In this document: positions 42,801-54,911 of the stretch, piece after piece
Layout: the number at the start of each line of letters is the position of its first letter
How positions within the stretch are numbered: position 1 is the stretch's first letter
From: Symsagittifera roscoffensis
Taxonomy: Eukaryota > Xenacoelomorpha > Acoela > Convolutidae
DNA: 64,000 bases
Assembly: GCF_963678635.1 (NCBI RefSeq)
Contig: NC_087070.1
Coordinates: 19,935,318 to 19,999,317, forward strand
Direction of reading: 5' to 3'
The notes under the pieces: generated by a model
Seen by the model: the letters and a program-made list of their open reading frames with translations, nothing else
The model's database searches: none
What the model was told of the DNA's origin: nothing
Translations under genes and position numbers: made by a program

Positions 42801-45800
42801 CTGAACGAAATGACCTCGGACCCAGAGGAGACCAGCGTCACGATTCAAGACATAGATCGTGAAAGCATGAAATACATCAAGACCGAACGAGATATTGGAT
42901 CAGGAGCAAGAATGGAATGGAAGAACGGTTCTCCGTCCCATTGCATACGGCAGCAAAGTCTTGAGTGACACTGAGATGAAATATGGCGCACCAAAAGCGG
43001 AAATGTTTGCAGTAGTCACATTTGTGGAAAAATACCGCGCATACTTGGGGAGCGCTCCCTTCAAGTTACGCGTGGACAATAGAGCGTTATCCTGGTTAAA
43101 GACCTACTCGATGGATCAGAGTTACATTGGTAGATGGATAGTGAGATTGGATGGCTACCACATGATAATCGAGCACAGGATGCGTGACAAACACCAAAAT
43201 GCTGATAGCCTCAGCAAGAAAACTGAGTTCTATGAAAGATTGGAGCAGAAGCAAGCCAATCAGGCAGAAATAAAAGAGGGATTCTCGTTTCTGGACAAAG
43301 AAACTTATGAAGCGCTTCCCTTACGAGATGGTTGAACAAGTCTGGACATCCAATTCCAGGACACCCTGAGTTACCTGTAGAGAAAGCAGCCGAGATAAAG
43401 ATCCTATCCAGGGAGGACCCGGTCCCCTTGGATCTGTTGCTGCGCTCGAATCTGGTCCAGCAAGAACTCTCTCGCATGAACATAAACAGCCTCTCATTAT
43501 TGGATAAAACTGTGCAGGTCACACCGCAAGTGATGCGGATGCTGGGTGGATTGTTAGAAAGAGAAGTGACCAGAGATGACCCCGAGTGGACAGCAGCAGC
43601 GGCATCGCTAACAGTCAGTGAGAAGGTGAAGATCATGACGTCCAGACGACAACACGAAGAAAACGAGAGGGATTGTAGGACAATAGTTCAGCAACTAGTA
43701 TCCTCAATACCCCACGATATTTTAACCAGTACTTCTTACGGACGGAAAGAACAGGGAAGCTGTACGCGAAGAAAAACCGTCACCTTTTTGGACCAGGATA
43801 AAGAAGGTGAAAAGGTAGAACAAAACCTGCTGCAAGACTGTTTGTCCGGGGAGATGAACGAAGAGAAGAGCCAGCGAGCACAAGATCAACACCCGGGACA
43901 AGAAAGGTTGTCCGGGGAATCTGAGATAGATGAAAAAATTCCTCATGAGAAACAGGACCTGGAGAACAAGGTTTTGTCCGGGGAGTTCAGATGGATGCGG
44001 AGAAGGCACAGACATGATCTGGAGGAGCGTGCAGACTCCATCGCAAACTGTTCAACAGATGACAATTCCCAAAACTCAGTAATTGACACCTATTCAGACA
44101 GGTACCCGAGCTCGGGATCAGAACTGTCCGAACTAGCGATTCACACACTACTAGTGGAAACTCGTGCAAGGGATCTGGACAGAGAAGTGTACCAGGATCC
44201 TAACAGTGATCGCTACCTTATACCAAGCGAAAAAGTCTTTGACAACGCAGCGGATGATTTGGAGACAATAGCTGTATCGAAATGTTCGATAAGTCTGTTG
44301 CCACAAAAAGAGGTAGTCAGGACTGATCTACAGCCGTTCAAACAAGAAACACAGCCGCTGGCGAAGATTTGGTGCGTTAAAATGGAAGAAGACACACACC
44401 AGCCCAATGAGGTGAATAGTCAGATGAGGGTTATGAAGACGTACCTGAAGGCGAGATACAGACTCTCGGATCTTCTCAGGGCGCAGAGAAATGATCGCAT
44501 GACGAGCAACCCGAAAAGGTGGATCGAGAATGGTTCTACGGATAAATGGGACCTCGAGGAAGATAGTTATCGTATCCTGAGACAGTACTTCATGCAGAAG
44601 GAAGGGAGGTTATATTTGAACAAGGACGGGATAGTGGCTTGCAAAAGAAGAGAAGAAGACAGAGTCCTATACAAGTATAACGCGATAGTGTTGCCGCAGC
44701 TCTATCAGACAGAACTATTATTCAGGTCGCATGATCAGGGGCCATCAGGGGATCGATAAAGTATATCAGAGGATCCTGAAGCGCTTTGAGTGGCCTGGAA
44801 TGAAAAAAGGCATGCGAGAAGTGGGTAACAGCATGTCTGTCATGCCAACAGGTCAAGGATCCTAGGAGGTTGCGATTTCCTTTACAATCGATCGAGTCGT
44901 CTGAATTCAATGAGGTGGTGCAGATAGATCACCAGAAGATATGCATGACAGACAGTGGTTATAATCAGGTGTTGGTCATGATAGATCACTTTACGAAGTA
45001 TGCAGAGGCCGTGCCCTGCATAACTGCCTCGGCGGAAGAGACATGCGACCACCTGATCAATACGTGGATAGCGAGACATGGTTTCCGATGACCTTTCAAT
45101 CGGATAATAGAACAGCTTTAGTAGGACAGCTTACGAAAGAGCTTATGAGACGCTCACAGGTTGCTCAGGCTCACTCCACGACATACCACCCTCAGACGAA
45201 TGGCTTAGTGGAAAGACAGAATAGGACGTTAGTGTCGATGCTGAGAGTATATTGTTCCAGGTACATGACCGATTGGGACAGATAACTTCCGCAGGTGATA
45301 GGAGCATATAACAGCACGCAACACTCCACCACCGGAGTCAGTCCACACATGATGCTAACTGGACACGAAAAGTATTTACCCTTAAGATTTTTCAACCCAG
45401 AATATGAGGGAAAGAAAACGTCTCCACAGGTCTACGTGAGGGATGTGATCGGACGTCAACAGGAATTGATATGTGTAGACGCAATACTCAGCAAGCACAG
45501 GCAAGGCAGAGGAAAAAATTTGACAAAAAAGCAGCTGGTGCAAAAGCTTACTCGGTGGGAGACTACGTATGGGTATTTCAGAACGTTATACCACCGAAAG
45601 GGACAAAAAAGCTCCTAAAAAGTGGAGGGGACCCTTCATGGTTACAGAGGTGCACCAGGAGGGACGCTTTTATAGACTGAGTACTGGCCGAGCCGCCTAC
45701 TATGAGAACATTAAGCCACACAATCCATCGACAGAAGACTGGTGTATACCTCCAGACATGGAAGAAGGGGATTATCTAATGATGGATCCTGCTTGTGAGG

Positions 45801-46351
45801 TCAACGAAAAGGGCACCAGGGAGAAGAACGATGGAAACGAAGTCGTAGAGGAAATAACGGATACACCGCAGAACCTGGATCCAAACGAGGTGATCGGAGC
45901 GGACGATGAAACCTTACCCTACGCAGAGGAGGATTTGCAGGATCCCGAACAGATAGAGGTTCCCAAGAACTTGGAACCGGATCTTCCGTTCACGATACAG
46001 ACTCGTCAGAAGGACGGGACAAGACCCAGAAAGAAATACAATCCTTACGGTGTCGACTTTGTAGTGGATAGGATAGATCTAAGGAAGATAGTGGAGGAAG
46101 TAGTGGGTCTAGAAGAAATATCTGTGTCACAAGACATTGACATAGTCGATGATCACGACGATGAGTGGGTCGACGACCGGTCGAAATCCGAGGTAGATTT
46201 CGACGACGAGCAACAGCAGTCATATGAACAAGACTTGACGAACCTGCGTGTCTTAGAATGGCTGAACGAAATGACCTCGGACCCAGAGGAGACCAGCGTC
46301 ACGATTCAAGACATAGATCGTGAAAGCATGAAATACATCAAGACCGAACGA
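39430..46351 (+). repeat. 3,461-bp direct tandem duplication inside RE1
   Basis: 39430-42890 recurs at 42891-46351. I found only a few differences (near 39436/42897, 40257/43718 and 40951/44412), so identity is above 99.8 percent. The junction shares GAT or GATATTG, indicating microhomology or slippage. The unit runs from within RNase H through the spacer, integrase and acidic tail. At the junction the tail frame of copy 1 runs out of frame into RNase H of copy 2. It arose after RE1 inserted, or it is an assembly duplication. Confidence 0.95.
39871..42892 (+). pseudogene. RE1 spacer and integrase, first copy
   Basis: After RNase H a frame change leads into about 400 residues of hydrophilic spacer (39871-41200), with three LSGE repeats near 40381-40520. 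The integrase follows: a partial HHCC region with frame changes (41270-41400), then catalytic Asp in VVQIDHQ (41466), Asp in FQSDNRT (41642) and Glu in NGLVERQ (41750), giving D-x35-E. The stop at 41822 and shifts near 41630 and 42010 break it. The C-terminal GPY/F-like module reads KWRGPFMVTEVHQEGRFYRL, followed by a long acidic tail. Integrase inserts the cDNA into chromosomes. The tail runs into the duplication junction at 42891. Confidence 0.9.
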
Positions 46352-46636
46352 GATGATCCTTCCTGGGCTGCCCAGGAAGGACAACTACTCATTCCAGCTT
46401 CTAACCTCGACTTGATACCCAGTATGCGATCGACGGGGACGTCGATGGATATTTTTTTCCGGGGAGTGGGGGTAGGACTTACCCACACTGAAAACCTGAT
46501 AATAAAAAAATTAAAAATAGCAAGAGAGACAGGAGACTTAGAAGCAAAAACAGGCGAAGAACTTAAGAAACCTGACATAGGGAGGGTAGTTGAGTCATAT
46601 TTTAACTTAAAAAATGAATATTCAAGTAACATATAA
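42893..46636 (+). pseudogene. RE1 RNase H tail, spacer, integrase and acidic tail, second copy
   Basis: This repeats the first copy with the same frameshifts and stops, so the damage predates the duplication. Here the acidic tail continues beyond the junction (from 46352) for about 95 more residues with IIKKLKIARETGDLEAK, ending at TAA (46634-46636). The macro domain follows in the same frame, so this copy shows the original layout of the pol 3' end. Confidence 0.88.
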
Positions 46637-47077
46637 CTAACAGACAGTGATTTCATACTCACAAATAGAACATGTGCGATAGCAATCACAGCAGACATGA
46701 GTTTTAGGATAGCGTTAGCGGCAAATTTTAAGAGAGAATGCAAAAACATAGAGTTCCTATGGAAACAAAGACCAGGAATAGGGGGCGTAACGGCCTTACC
46801 TCCGGCGGCGTCACAAATACCGGGAAAATACCTATGCTTCTTGGTAACGAGGGCTACGGAAAAGCAGCATGTGGACCCAGAGAACCTAGTCTTGTCCTTG
46901 ACGAGGTTGAGAGATTTTCTCGTGGAAATGGACGTGAAGGAGCTCTCGCTTCCAGTGTACGACCCGAACAGAGGACGACTGCATCCTCGGAAATTGTACG
47001 CACTTGTACACGTAATATTCTCTGATACTAATATACAAGTATATTTACATAAGAAATATTACTTAAGTATAGGCTGA
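46637..47077 (+). pseudogene. Macro domain (OARD1/Poa1-like) at the C-terminal end of pol
   Basis: In frame after a single TAA, the sequence reads TCAIAITADMSFRIALAANF, then IGGVTALPP, KYLCFLVTRATEK, PENLVLSLTRLRDFL, VKELSLPVYDPNRGRL and a final VIFSDTNIQVYL. The order and spacing match the compact macro domains of the OARD1/Poa1 group, which bind ADP-ribose and remove it from O-acetyl or acidic-residue adducts. Two deviations are visible. The glycine of the M-x-x-G-I-A loop is Arg. The usual P-R-I-G-C-G-L-D catalytic loop is replaced by P-V-Y-D-P-N-R-G-R-L, so activity may be lost or altered. The ATG at 46697 lies inside the domain, so the domain was originally read through from pol. RE2 has lost this part. 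Confidence 0.78.
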
Positions 47078-47437
47078 GTGACGTGCGAGGAGGTGTTAGG
47101 CTAAAGACTAAGTTGTATGTAATTTGTGATACGTGTGTTATGTTATGTTATGTGTTATGTTATTAAGACCTTGGGTAAGAAGGGGTTAGTGACCATGAAC
47201 AACTGGATGACGATCTTAGGAATAGATCCAAAGTTTGGACTGTCCAATCTTAGGCCGAATTCCAAAATTTTAGAGACTGATGGATTTCGATAAATTTTAG
47301 GATAAGAATCTTTTTATCTGAACTGTTTTTAAGTAAATTTTAACGATATCTGTTAAGGTGAATCTGACAAGTGTGATATTCGTGACTTCTTTTCTAGATC
47401 CTGATTGATCGTTTAATTACTCACTTGAGTCAAACTT
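47078..47437 (+). other. Non-coding gap between macro domain and accessory region
   Basis: About 360 AT-rich bases with a GTTATGTTATGTTATGTGTT-type simple repeat near 47135-47165. No long frame. It could hold the promoter, splice acceptor or internal initiation site for the accessory reading frame. Confidence 0.55.
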
Positions 47438-47470
47438 TTGAATCAAACCGAATCGAACTTGAAGAACAGA

Positions 47471-49140
47471 ATGGATAGTTTCAATTTGGATGAATTGATG
47501 GACCTGGCAGAGGTATATGTGGGACCGATGATAGATGCGATCTATCGTCGGCTAATGGATCGAGACTTCGCTCTGGAGGACCCGGAGGTAGTCATGTTGC
47601 TGACCACCCTGATCAACATCTTGGGGCATGACAACCGTGGGGACCGCCCCACGGAAGTCCTGTTGATGGCAGCATATGGAGAGAGGGGAGTACTAGACCG
47701 CCCGAACATGAGAGTGATGAGGTGGAGAAGTTCTAGGACTTACCAACCAGGTGAGATGCCTATGCCCTCCAAGCCCAAACCTGAAGGCTGCCTCGTCTGG
47801 TTCACTACTGAGAGCAGCTGTGCCACCAAAGAGGGCGAAAGTAGAACATAAGATTCAGACGAACCAAACCATGCAAGATCTGGATGGGATAAAGGACGAA
47901 CTGGAAAGAACGAAAAGGGAGATGGACGAGATGACCAAAACCATGCTCAGTACGGAGGAGGATAGGGACATGTGGAAAAGATTGTTCGAGGACTGCAGCA
48001 AAAAGCAGGGTGAAGAGATTGAGCGCTTGAGGCGGGATTACAAAGAGCGGATGGCGTTGACAACGGCCGTGGAGAAAGTGATACCTGCAAGGAGTATTCC
48101 TCGTGGGCAGTCCCCGATGGAGCTCTTGACGCCTCGAGAAATGAGTCAGACAACGGAGACACGGCTCCCGACAGCGACAGATCGAGTGACAATCCCGGAC
48201 CCTAGTGACACCCTGGGTGACCCCGTCGTGGAACAAACGGTGAGGAAGCTGATAGAGACAGCTGGACGACTGGTCGCCAAAAAGAATGCGCCAGGTTCCG
48301 GGGTGACTGCACCCTATGGAACAGTCGACGACACGGGCAGAGTACGACTCTCCCAGAACGTGATCAGACAGGGAATAAGCGACGTGACGCCACTAATGGG
48401 GAGCTCTAAGGCCCCAGAAAGAAGAATACAGAAGATGCCAGCGAAGAAAGTGTCACGTGTAATAGACAGACAAAAGAACAATCAATTGAGATATAAATTC
48501 GCGGGAGTTCCGGAGACAGATCCGAGAGCTTACTTCAATCGAGCGACTTGGAACCCGGCAGTAAACCTACAACAACCGCCACTGGGGACATCACATCTGA
48601 TACTGGGAGACAGCTTGGTCAGAGTACTATCGAATTTGAGGACCTCTTGGGTCACCACAGTGATGGCCTTTGGAGGAGCGACCATAGCCCAGTTATACCG
48701 GATGGTGGAACTTATGAATCCAGGGAGGATCCCCAGTGTGATGATCCAGATTGGAAGGAACAACATCTCGAGAAGTTCGGATGAGGAGAAAGCACTATGG
48801 GAATCGATGATGGTGTGTTTGTTCACTACTCTCTGGCAGAAGTTCAACTGCGCGGTACTGACCGTTTGCACTGTGCCTATGAATGCAAGAAGCTTGACAG
48901 CAGCAGGGAGAAGGCACAACGAAGGAGTCATCAGGTGGAATAACATCCTGAGGAATCTCGCAAGTCGGAATGCCGGAAGAATGATCCTCATGGACATCGA
49001 ACATTAGTTGAGAGCTATGGATCAGGCTAGACTGACCACGGACGGCATTCCACTTCGATAGTATGGAAGGACAGGCTTGGTTGAACAGAGTCTTCCAGGA
49101 ACGATTGGATGAGCTAGAAGCAGAACTCTTTGACACATGA
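47471..49140 (+). pseudogene. RE1 accessory module 1: helical region plus SGNH-type hydrolase
   Basis: The ATG at 47471 opens a frame (MDSFNLDELMDLAEVY) that shifts near 47760 into a coiled-coil stretch (DELERTKREMDEMTKTML, RDMWKRLFEDCSKKQ). A low-complexity linker follows, then an SGNH/GDSL-type domain. Block I is HLILGDSLVR, nucleophile Ser at 48612-48614. Block III is MIQIGRNNIS, with the oxyanion Gly and Asn (GxNx) at about 48753-48764. Block V is DGI (Asp at 49041) and HFD (His at 49051), separated by one extra base at about 49050 that breaks the frame. All four SGNH blocks can therefore be placed. The family includes esterases, lipases and acetylhydrolases; the substrate here is unknown. 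Stops follow at 49005 and 49138. Confidence 0.75.
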
Positions 49141-51324
49141 GTGCTGAAGGAAAAAGGAACATCGAATGACGTGGTGATTACCACCTCTGTGCCTCCTAGC
49201 CTGGAAACACGCTTGGGGACGGTCCCGGCCGTCACAAACTACAGACAACAGAGCTCCAGCGAACCAGGTCATAGGACAGACGTTCAGGATCGATTGGGAG
49301 AAGCGCCGATGAGGAGGACCATCCATCCTAGGAGAAGAATAGGACCTGTCAACCCAATCGAAGAGACAGCCAGCACGTCTAGATCGGACACGAGGTCGGA
49401 GACGACAAGTACCAGTCGAGAGGAGAGACGCCCGGGCAGAGGCTCGTTGATGTGGTCAAGACCCATACCGTCTCCCTGGCATGTATACAAAGTCGAACTA
49501 ATGAAGCTGGATCTCCAGAGGGTGAGCTTCATCGAGGACGCCAGGAGGATGCTGAATGGAGCGAGGCTATCCGTCAGCAGACTGTACTCGATAACCGGCG
49601 TAGACTGGTAAATAGCCGCTAGCATAAACTTCAATTCCACGGCGGCCTTGAGATTTGCTGACCTAGAGGGACTGCCCTCTAATAACACAATGGGACCAGT
49701 GAACGCGAGACCATTGCAGGATGTGAGATTGAATCATGATGAAGGGAATCGAGAAGAGAGACCTGGAAGATTTCTGATGACAAGGGCGCCGATCGGACAA
49801 CATGTGAAGATGTTCAGGCAAGTGAGCTCACTCCCAGGTCATGTGAAGGAAAGAGTATACCCAAAACTAGTGTGTCAAGATGGTGATATCCAAAGATACG
49901 GCGGATTGAAAGCGATAAAGAAAGGTGAGACCATCTTCGCCGCCTATGACAAAGCAGAAATGAGGAAGGCCAAGATCATGATAGTAGCGAATTCAGAGTT
50001 CGTGTATACTTCCAAGTCTCTGTTTTGGCCGGACGTCATAATATTGGCAGCGGTCGATCTGGACCTACTGCAATCGGTATCTCTGGCTATAGGGGTACAA
50101 AGACAGACGGGCATGAACCCAATTACGATCGTGTTTGCTGGCATCAATGACCATCTACACAGTAGAGGTTTTCTGAGCAGACTCAGAGATCCTACAACGG
50201 CAGAGAATGCTGTGTGGCCAGCGATAACAGATATCATTGAGTCGATGGGTGAAGTGGTGGATGCGACGAAGGAGGGGTCGTTCACCAAGGTGACACCGGG
50301 AGTAGTATTCGGGTTGTCTCCGGGGTATGCATATCTCCTGGATGGACTAAAATTCGTGTATGCGATCGTGACCTTGCTTTCGGAAGGGAAAAATGAAGTG
50401 ATCATATCAGCCCTAAATCGCAGGATAGAGATGGAGAACCTGAAGCCACTCAGGGCTGAACTACCTGCAGTGTGGTCAGATATCTCGAACGCGATGAGAG
50501 GATTCAAGGACCATGCGCTGCACATGTTAGTGTTGGACGAGGTGCTGGGGTTGGAACTGTCCAATTTCAGTCGACAGCTCAAACTGAAACCGGGAATAGA
50601 CGACGACCATCGAGTGGTCGTAGCGATGTCCAACGACTTATGGTTCCGAGCAATGGAAGTGACAGGTGAAAGCACGAGAAGGAAAAATTCCAAAGAGACT
50701 AGAGCTCATTTGGAGGCGATGGTTTTGAGAACCAAGCCGGAAGCCAACCAGTGGCTACACCTAAGTCCTCGAGTAGCGGCATTGGTTGCAGATGCTTTTG
50801 AGCAAGGCCCTGTGATGATCACGAAGATCCATGCCTACTTGTTAAAGGAGGTGAACCTGGCGGAAAATGCTGAAGAAAAGAACACTGAATTTGTAAACAG
50901 AATGTGTCAGATTACCCTGGAAACCTTCTGGACCCAGGAAGTGAAGGGACAAGAAGGCTTTGAACGGACGGACAGCATGCTGGAAGGGTTGGGAGCCGGA
51001 TGGACCGCGTCCTTCTTGGCAAAAGTCTACCCGAAAGTCTCTCATTACTTGATAAAGGAATTCCTCCAAGCAGTAGTGGAAGTGTGAATAGCGGAACTAC
51101 TAGCCTTGTTCGTGACGTTTGGAGCAGAGAGTTTCGTGAAAGGACCGGCGATGCTGCTCACCGAAGGAATCCAGAACCTGCGGTTAGATGGGCTTCTAAC
51201 ACTGATTGCGATTACCCACGGAAACTTGGGAGGACTAATGAAATTGACACGTTGTCCAGAGCAGATGAGAGAGAGAGAGAGTGAGGAATTTAGATATGAA
51301 GAAATCCACGGACTCGTGGGATAA
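49141..51324 (+). pseudogene. RE1 accessory module 2: conserved protein with GIND motif, possibly SGNH-like
   Basis: One frame runs from 49141 to 51324 with only two internal stops, TAA at 49609-49611 and TGA at 51085-51087; RE2 has sense codons at both. A disordered Ser/Arg-rich start is followed by a folded part of about 480 residues. It has KAKIMIVANSEFVY, PDVIILAAVDLD, ITIVFAGINDHLHS and VVFGLSPGYAYL. The alternation of hydrophobic strands with GIND fits the Rossmann-like SGNH fold, where GxND is block III. I could not place a catalytic Ser or the D-x-x-H, so hydrolase activity is doubtful. The C-part is helical (WLHLSPRVAALVADAFEQGP). It is the best conserved accessory piece between RE1 and RE2. 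A (GA)n run near 51267-51281 marks the next frameshift. Confidence 0.7.
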
Positions 51325-53881
51325 GATAAGAGACCTGAGACATACTCTTATCCAATATCTCTTACAACAAAATCGCTTTGGAATGGGAGAAGATGAGACT
51401 ATCGAAAGAGAAGAAGATGTTAGACGACATGTTGGGGGCATGCCCCTATTAACTGATCTGAGCTTGGCTATGAGAACCGATCCCTTAGCATTGATCAGAG
51501 GAGCCACGGAGTTTGTGACAGTGATCTATGGACCGACAGTCACGTTTGCGTTCCCTGACGTTAAGGTGGAGGCGTATAGGAGGTCGGTGATGCACCTGAA
51601 CCTCATATCAGGTAGTGTACTGAGCTGGTGTGAGCAGCACACATTGCGGGAGCTCATGAGTGAAGACCTGTTATTTGCGAAAATATCAGAGCCAGAGATG
51701 ACAGTCATCAATTTTGACGATCACTTCAGTGATAGCATGGGAAAAGTAGAAAGAGGACACATTGAAGTTTTCCCTAAACTCTGGAATCTAAGACTCTATG
51801 GCAAAACAAACGGAGAGATCACAAGAATTCCTTGAATGACTGCAGCATATCACAAGGTGAGAGAAGAGACAAAGGGTTGGGGCGATTAAAAGAAATTGCC
51901 GGAGGAAATCCCTGAATTCCCCCTGATAAGAAGGATGTTGCTCGGAGCAGTCTCCGTGGTACAAACTCCTAGGTTGAGAGCATTCGAAACCAATGATAGG
52001 AGAATAGGGAATTTCGTGGCAACGATGGATACATACTTTGTGGGAAGAAATGCCGCCGTGTTACAATACACACTATTTGCCTATACGGATCAAGCGACGA
52101 GAAGGCGGATAAGCAACGCCGCGACTCCCAAGCCTGGAAGATTTGACGAGGAATGGGCGGGAATGGACTTGGCGCCTATGAAGATGAGAGGCAGGACCGA
52201 ACTGCCTGAGGCCTCCTTGATCCTGATTAGTGTGAAACCGGAGTTGACGGTAGTAGGAACGCTGCGGACGAGAATCTTCCTGGCACCCTTCGGTTGTGAG
52301 GAAATCAAAGCGGTCCATGGAGAAGATGAAGATAGATCGGCCGGTACATTGATCGTAACGAAGTTTTCGGAAGGAACCGACAATGATAAGCAAGGACCCT
52401 CGAGCTCAAAGAAAGTTATGTCAGAAGGAGATGACGGACAGGGATGAAGCCGTCAAACCGAAGAACACATGCAACAAGATGCAAGTCAAGCTGGTGGGGA
52501 AGACGACAGGGCATCGACAGGAGGAGTATCCAGCCTGGATTTCAATATCTTCAGTGATCTTGAGAACAACGCGGATACGTTGGAGACGAATGAGCCAGCG
52601 GATGAAGGCATTTCGACACTTGAGCCTCCGTCAGCTTTTATGGAAATGAAACAGAATTTGCCGGAGAGCAGCTCTCCTGGCAACTCAAGAAATAACGAAC
52701 GAAGAATCCTCATGGAATCACCTCGAAGAAGAAGAATAGAAGGCTCAGCCAGAGTACTTTTCTTGGGAACGTTGCCCGAAGAAGAGTGGGAAGTACATCA
52801 CCGAGTCCATGAAAGTAGGACGGGATGTATATTGGACAAAGTGGCGTTCATGGAAGAAGTCTGGACAGTAGTTCAGAGCTATGGGACTCAGTCCATTTTG
52901 AAAACAGGTCTCAACCGACCGTTGATGCGGGAAATCCTTGATAAACTTGACGAGTGTGAAGGTAGATTGAGTGAGTTGTTGATTGACTCAGCCACTGATG
53001 AAAGTGAAGCGAACTCTCCCATCAAGATGACACCGCAGGACGATAAAGGAGAGGTGGTGTATCTGTCAAGAACCAGGAAAGGAACGATGCGATCGAAATT
53101 GGTGATTGATAGGATCAACGAGATGAAAATGAAGTTAGGCAGCAGAGTGATGCCGAGGAGAGTAGGAAAGACAAAGGTGGATTCGGAGATATCGATAAAA
53201 GCTGTCAATTCAGCGAAAAGGAAACGAGTCGAAGAGGTCATGGATTTGGGACAAGGTGATTATCAATTGCCTGGCACGGATACATTGTTGACTGATATAG
53301 CGATGGTGCCACCCATTCTCATGGCGGGAATAAAGTCAACAGGGGACAAATTCAAAAGGAGTGACCGCACTCTGACTGGAGCGACCTTAGAAATGGACAT
53401 ACTTAGCCAATGTGGAGAAAGCTCGATGAAAGACTTTAAACCATCTCCCATGAACCACGGAAAGGGAAGTGTCGCAGGACAACTAGTACCAGTGGAATAT
53501 AACCGACTGACAGTGTCGGAGACTGCGTCAATAGATGAACCCGCCGGTGGATACATGGAGATGTTGGAGTACCGAAACTCGGCTAGAGGGTATGTGATGG
53601 CTCTGGAAGACAAGAGTGCCATGGAGGGTTATCTGAAGACAATGTTGCAAGGCACCACCCTCAAGCAGAAGGCGTATGGGACTCTAGCGTCGTCTCAGAT
53701 ACAGGCAGAAACGATGGAGCAGTTGGTGAGCCTTCCATGGAAAGCAGTGGTAATACGGTACTTCGAAGAAGAGATGAGGACTGCGCCAAGAATACACACT
53801 CTCATGGCAGTACCTTACGTGAGAACCGAGTTACAACTGAGGTTTGCCTGGTGCTTGATGGGACTGACTCGCAAAGAATAA
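51281..53881 (+). pseudogene. RE1 accessory module 3: long unrecognised protein region
   Basis: A single frame is used from 51281 to 53881 with stops at 51833 (TGA), 51887 (TAA) and 52445 (TGA). The first part (GSVLSWCEQHTLRELMSEDL) is conserved in RE2 up to the equivalent of ~51830. The second part (51896-52447) has IRRMLLGAVSVVQTPRLRAF and a strand-rich region with TRIFLAPFGCEEI. The third part (52469-53881) starts acidic, carries basic RRRRIEGSARV, and ends LQLRFAWCLMGLTRKE. I see no signal peptide, membrane segment or known catalytic motif. The TGA at 51833 might be an original end of one protein, since RE2 similarity stops there. Confidence 0.6.
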
Positions 53882-53926
53882 GATTCAGAAGAAAGGAAGA
53901 GGTCAAAAGAAGAGAAGGTTTTCCTT

Positions 53927-54911
53927 ATGACGAACCTGAGGGATCTGATAATCCAAGAGGGAGCAGCATTAGCGTGTGCAAAGCGAAGAGACGCTCTCTG
54001 TTTCATTCGATTCATGATAGAGCAGATTTCAGTACCTGCATTGAAGAACTGTGTCAAGATGCTGAGGGAGGGCGATGAGCGAGCGAAAGCCTTACTCTTG
54101 CTAGCACTGCTGGATATGCAGCAAAGCAAACCGATGAGGGTGAATATGAAAGAACCCGATGAATTAGAGCCCATGAGAATGATAGACGAAATCAGGAGAT
54201 TCTCAAACAAGGAGCTGAGACTCACTAAAGAATCTATAGGGCACTGCCGAAATCCAGTGAATACTGTGGAACGATCAAGAAGAAGTCGTACAGCTACGTA
54301 TCCGGAATCATAGGGATAGCGTACAACCCTTTCCTGGGTGAAGACATACGCGATTGCTTCTTCGATTACGAGCAGGCAGTGTTGCTAAGATTCTGGACGT
54401 CGAGAATTGTAACGATTAAGAGCGCTATCAATCCTCAGATCAAATTGGGACTGGTCTTGGAAGAAGAGGTGACTGCACCTTCCGTACCAAAATCCGACAA
54501 AAAAGTGGAGTTGGGTTGGGATTCTCAGATGAATTACTGAGAACGAGCTTGATGGTAGTGTGGGAATTGATGAGGCCATCATGGTGTCCTAGTCCCATCG
54601 CTGACTCGATATTACGGGCGACACAAGACGTGCAGAGGGAGCTGAATGCAGACTGTAACCTGCGTGACCTTAACATCATATATAATGTGATGATAACGGC
54701 CTCTAGGAGCAACGGTGAAGATAAAGTGGAGTTGCCTGGCTGGGGACCAGAAGACTGGGTCAAACCTGGTAGCTGTCTGGCGGAAGTCTCTGGACTGGAA
54801 GGTCATGTTTATGGAGGTCCGGACTGTGTGAAAATCCTAGAGAGACAACACAAGCAATTGACGGTTTTGTTTGGGAATGTCGTGATGAAAGCAAGAACGG
54901 AACGGAACTGA
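53927..54911 (+). pseudogene. RE1 accessory module 4: helical unrecognised region, two frameshifts
   Basis: The frame 53927-54240 (NLRDLIIQEGAALACAKRRD, KALLLLALLDMQQSK) continues the previous frame after TAA at 53879. A shift near 54241 opens an ATG-less frame (54241-54540) reading SYVSGIIGIAYNPFLGEDIR and LLRFWTSRIVTIKSAINPQI. Another shift gives 54516-54911 with NADCNLRDLNIIYNVMITAS and LPGWGPEDWVKPGSC. No domain recognised. That sense continues across frames shows one original coding region. Confidence 0.55.
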
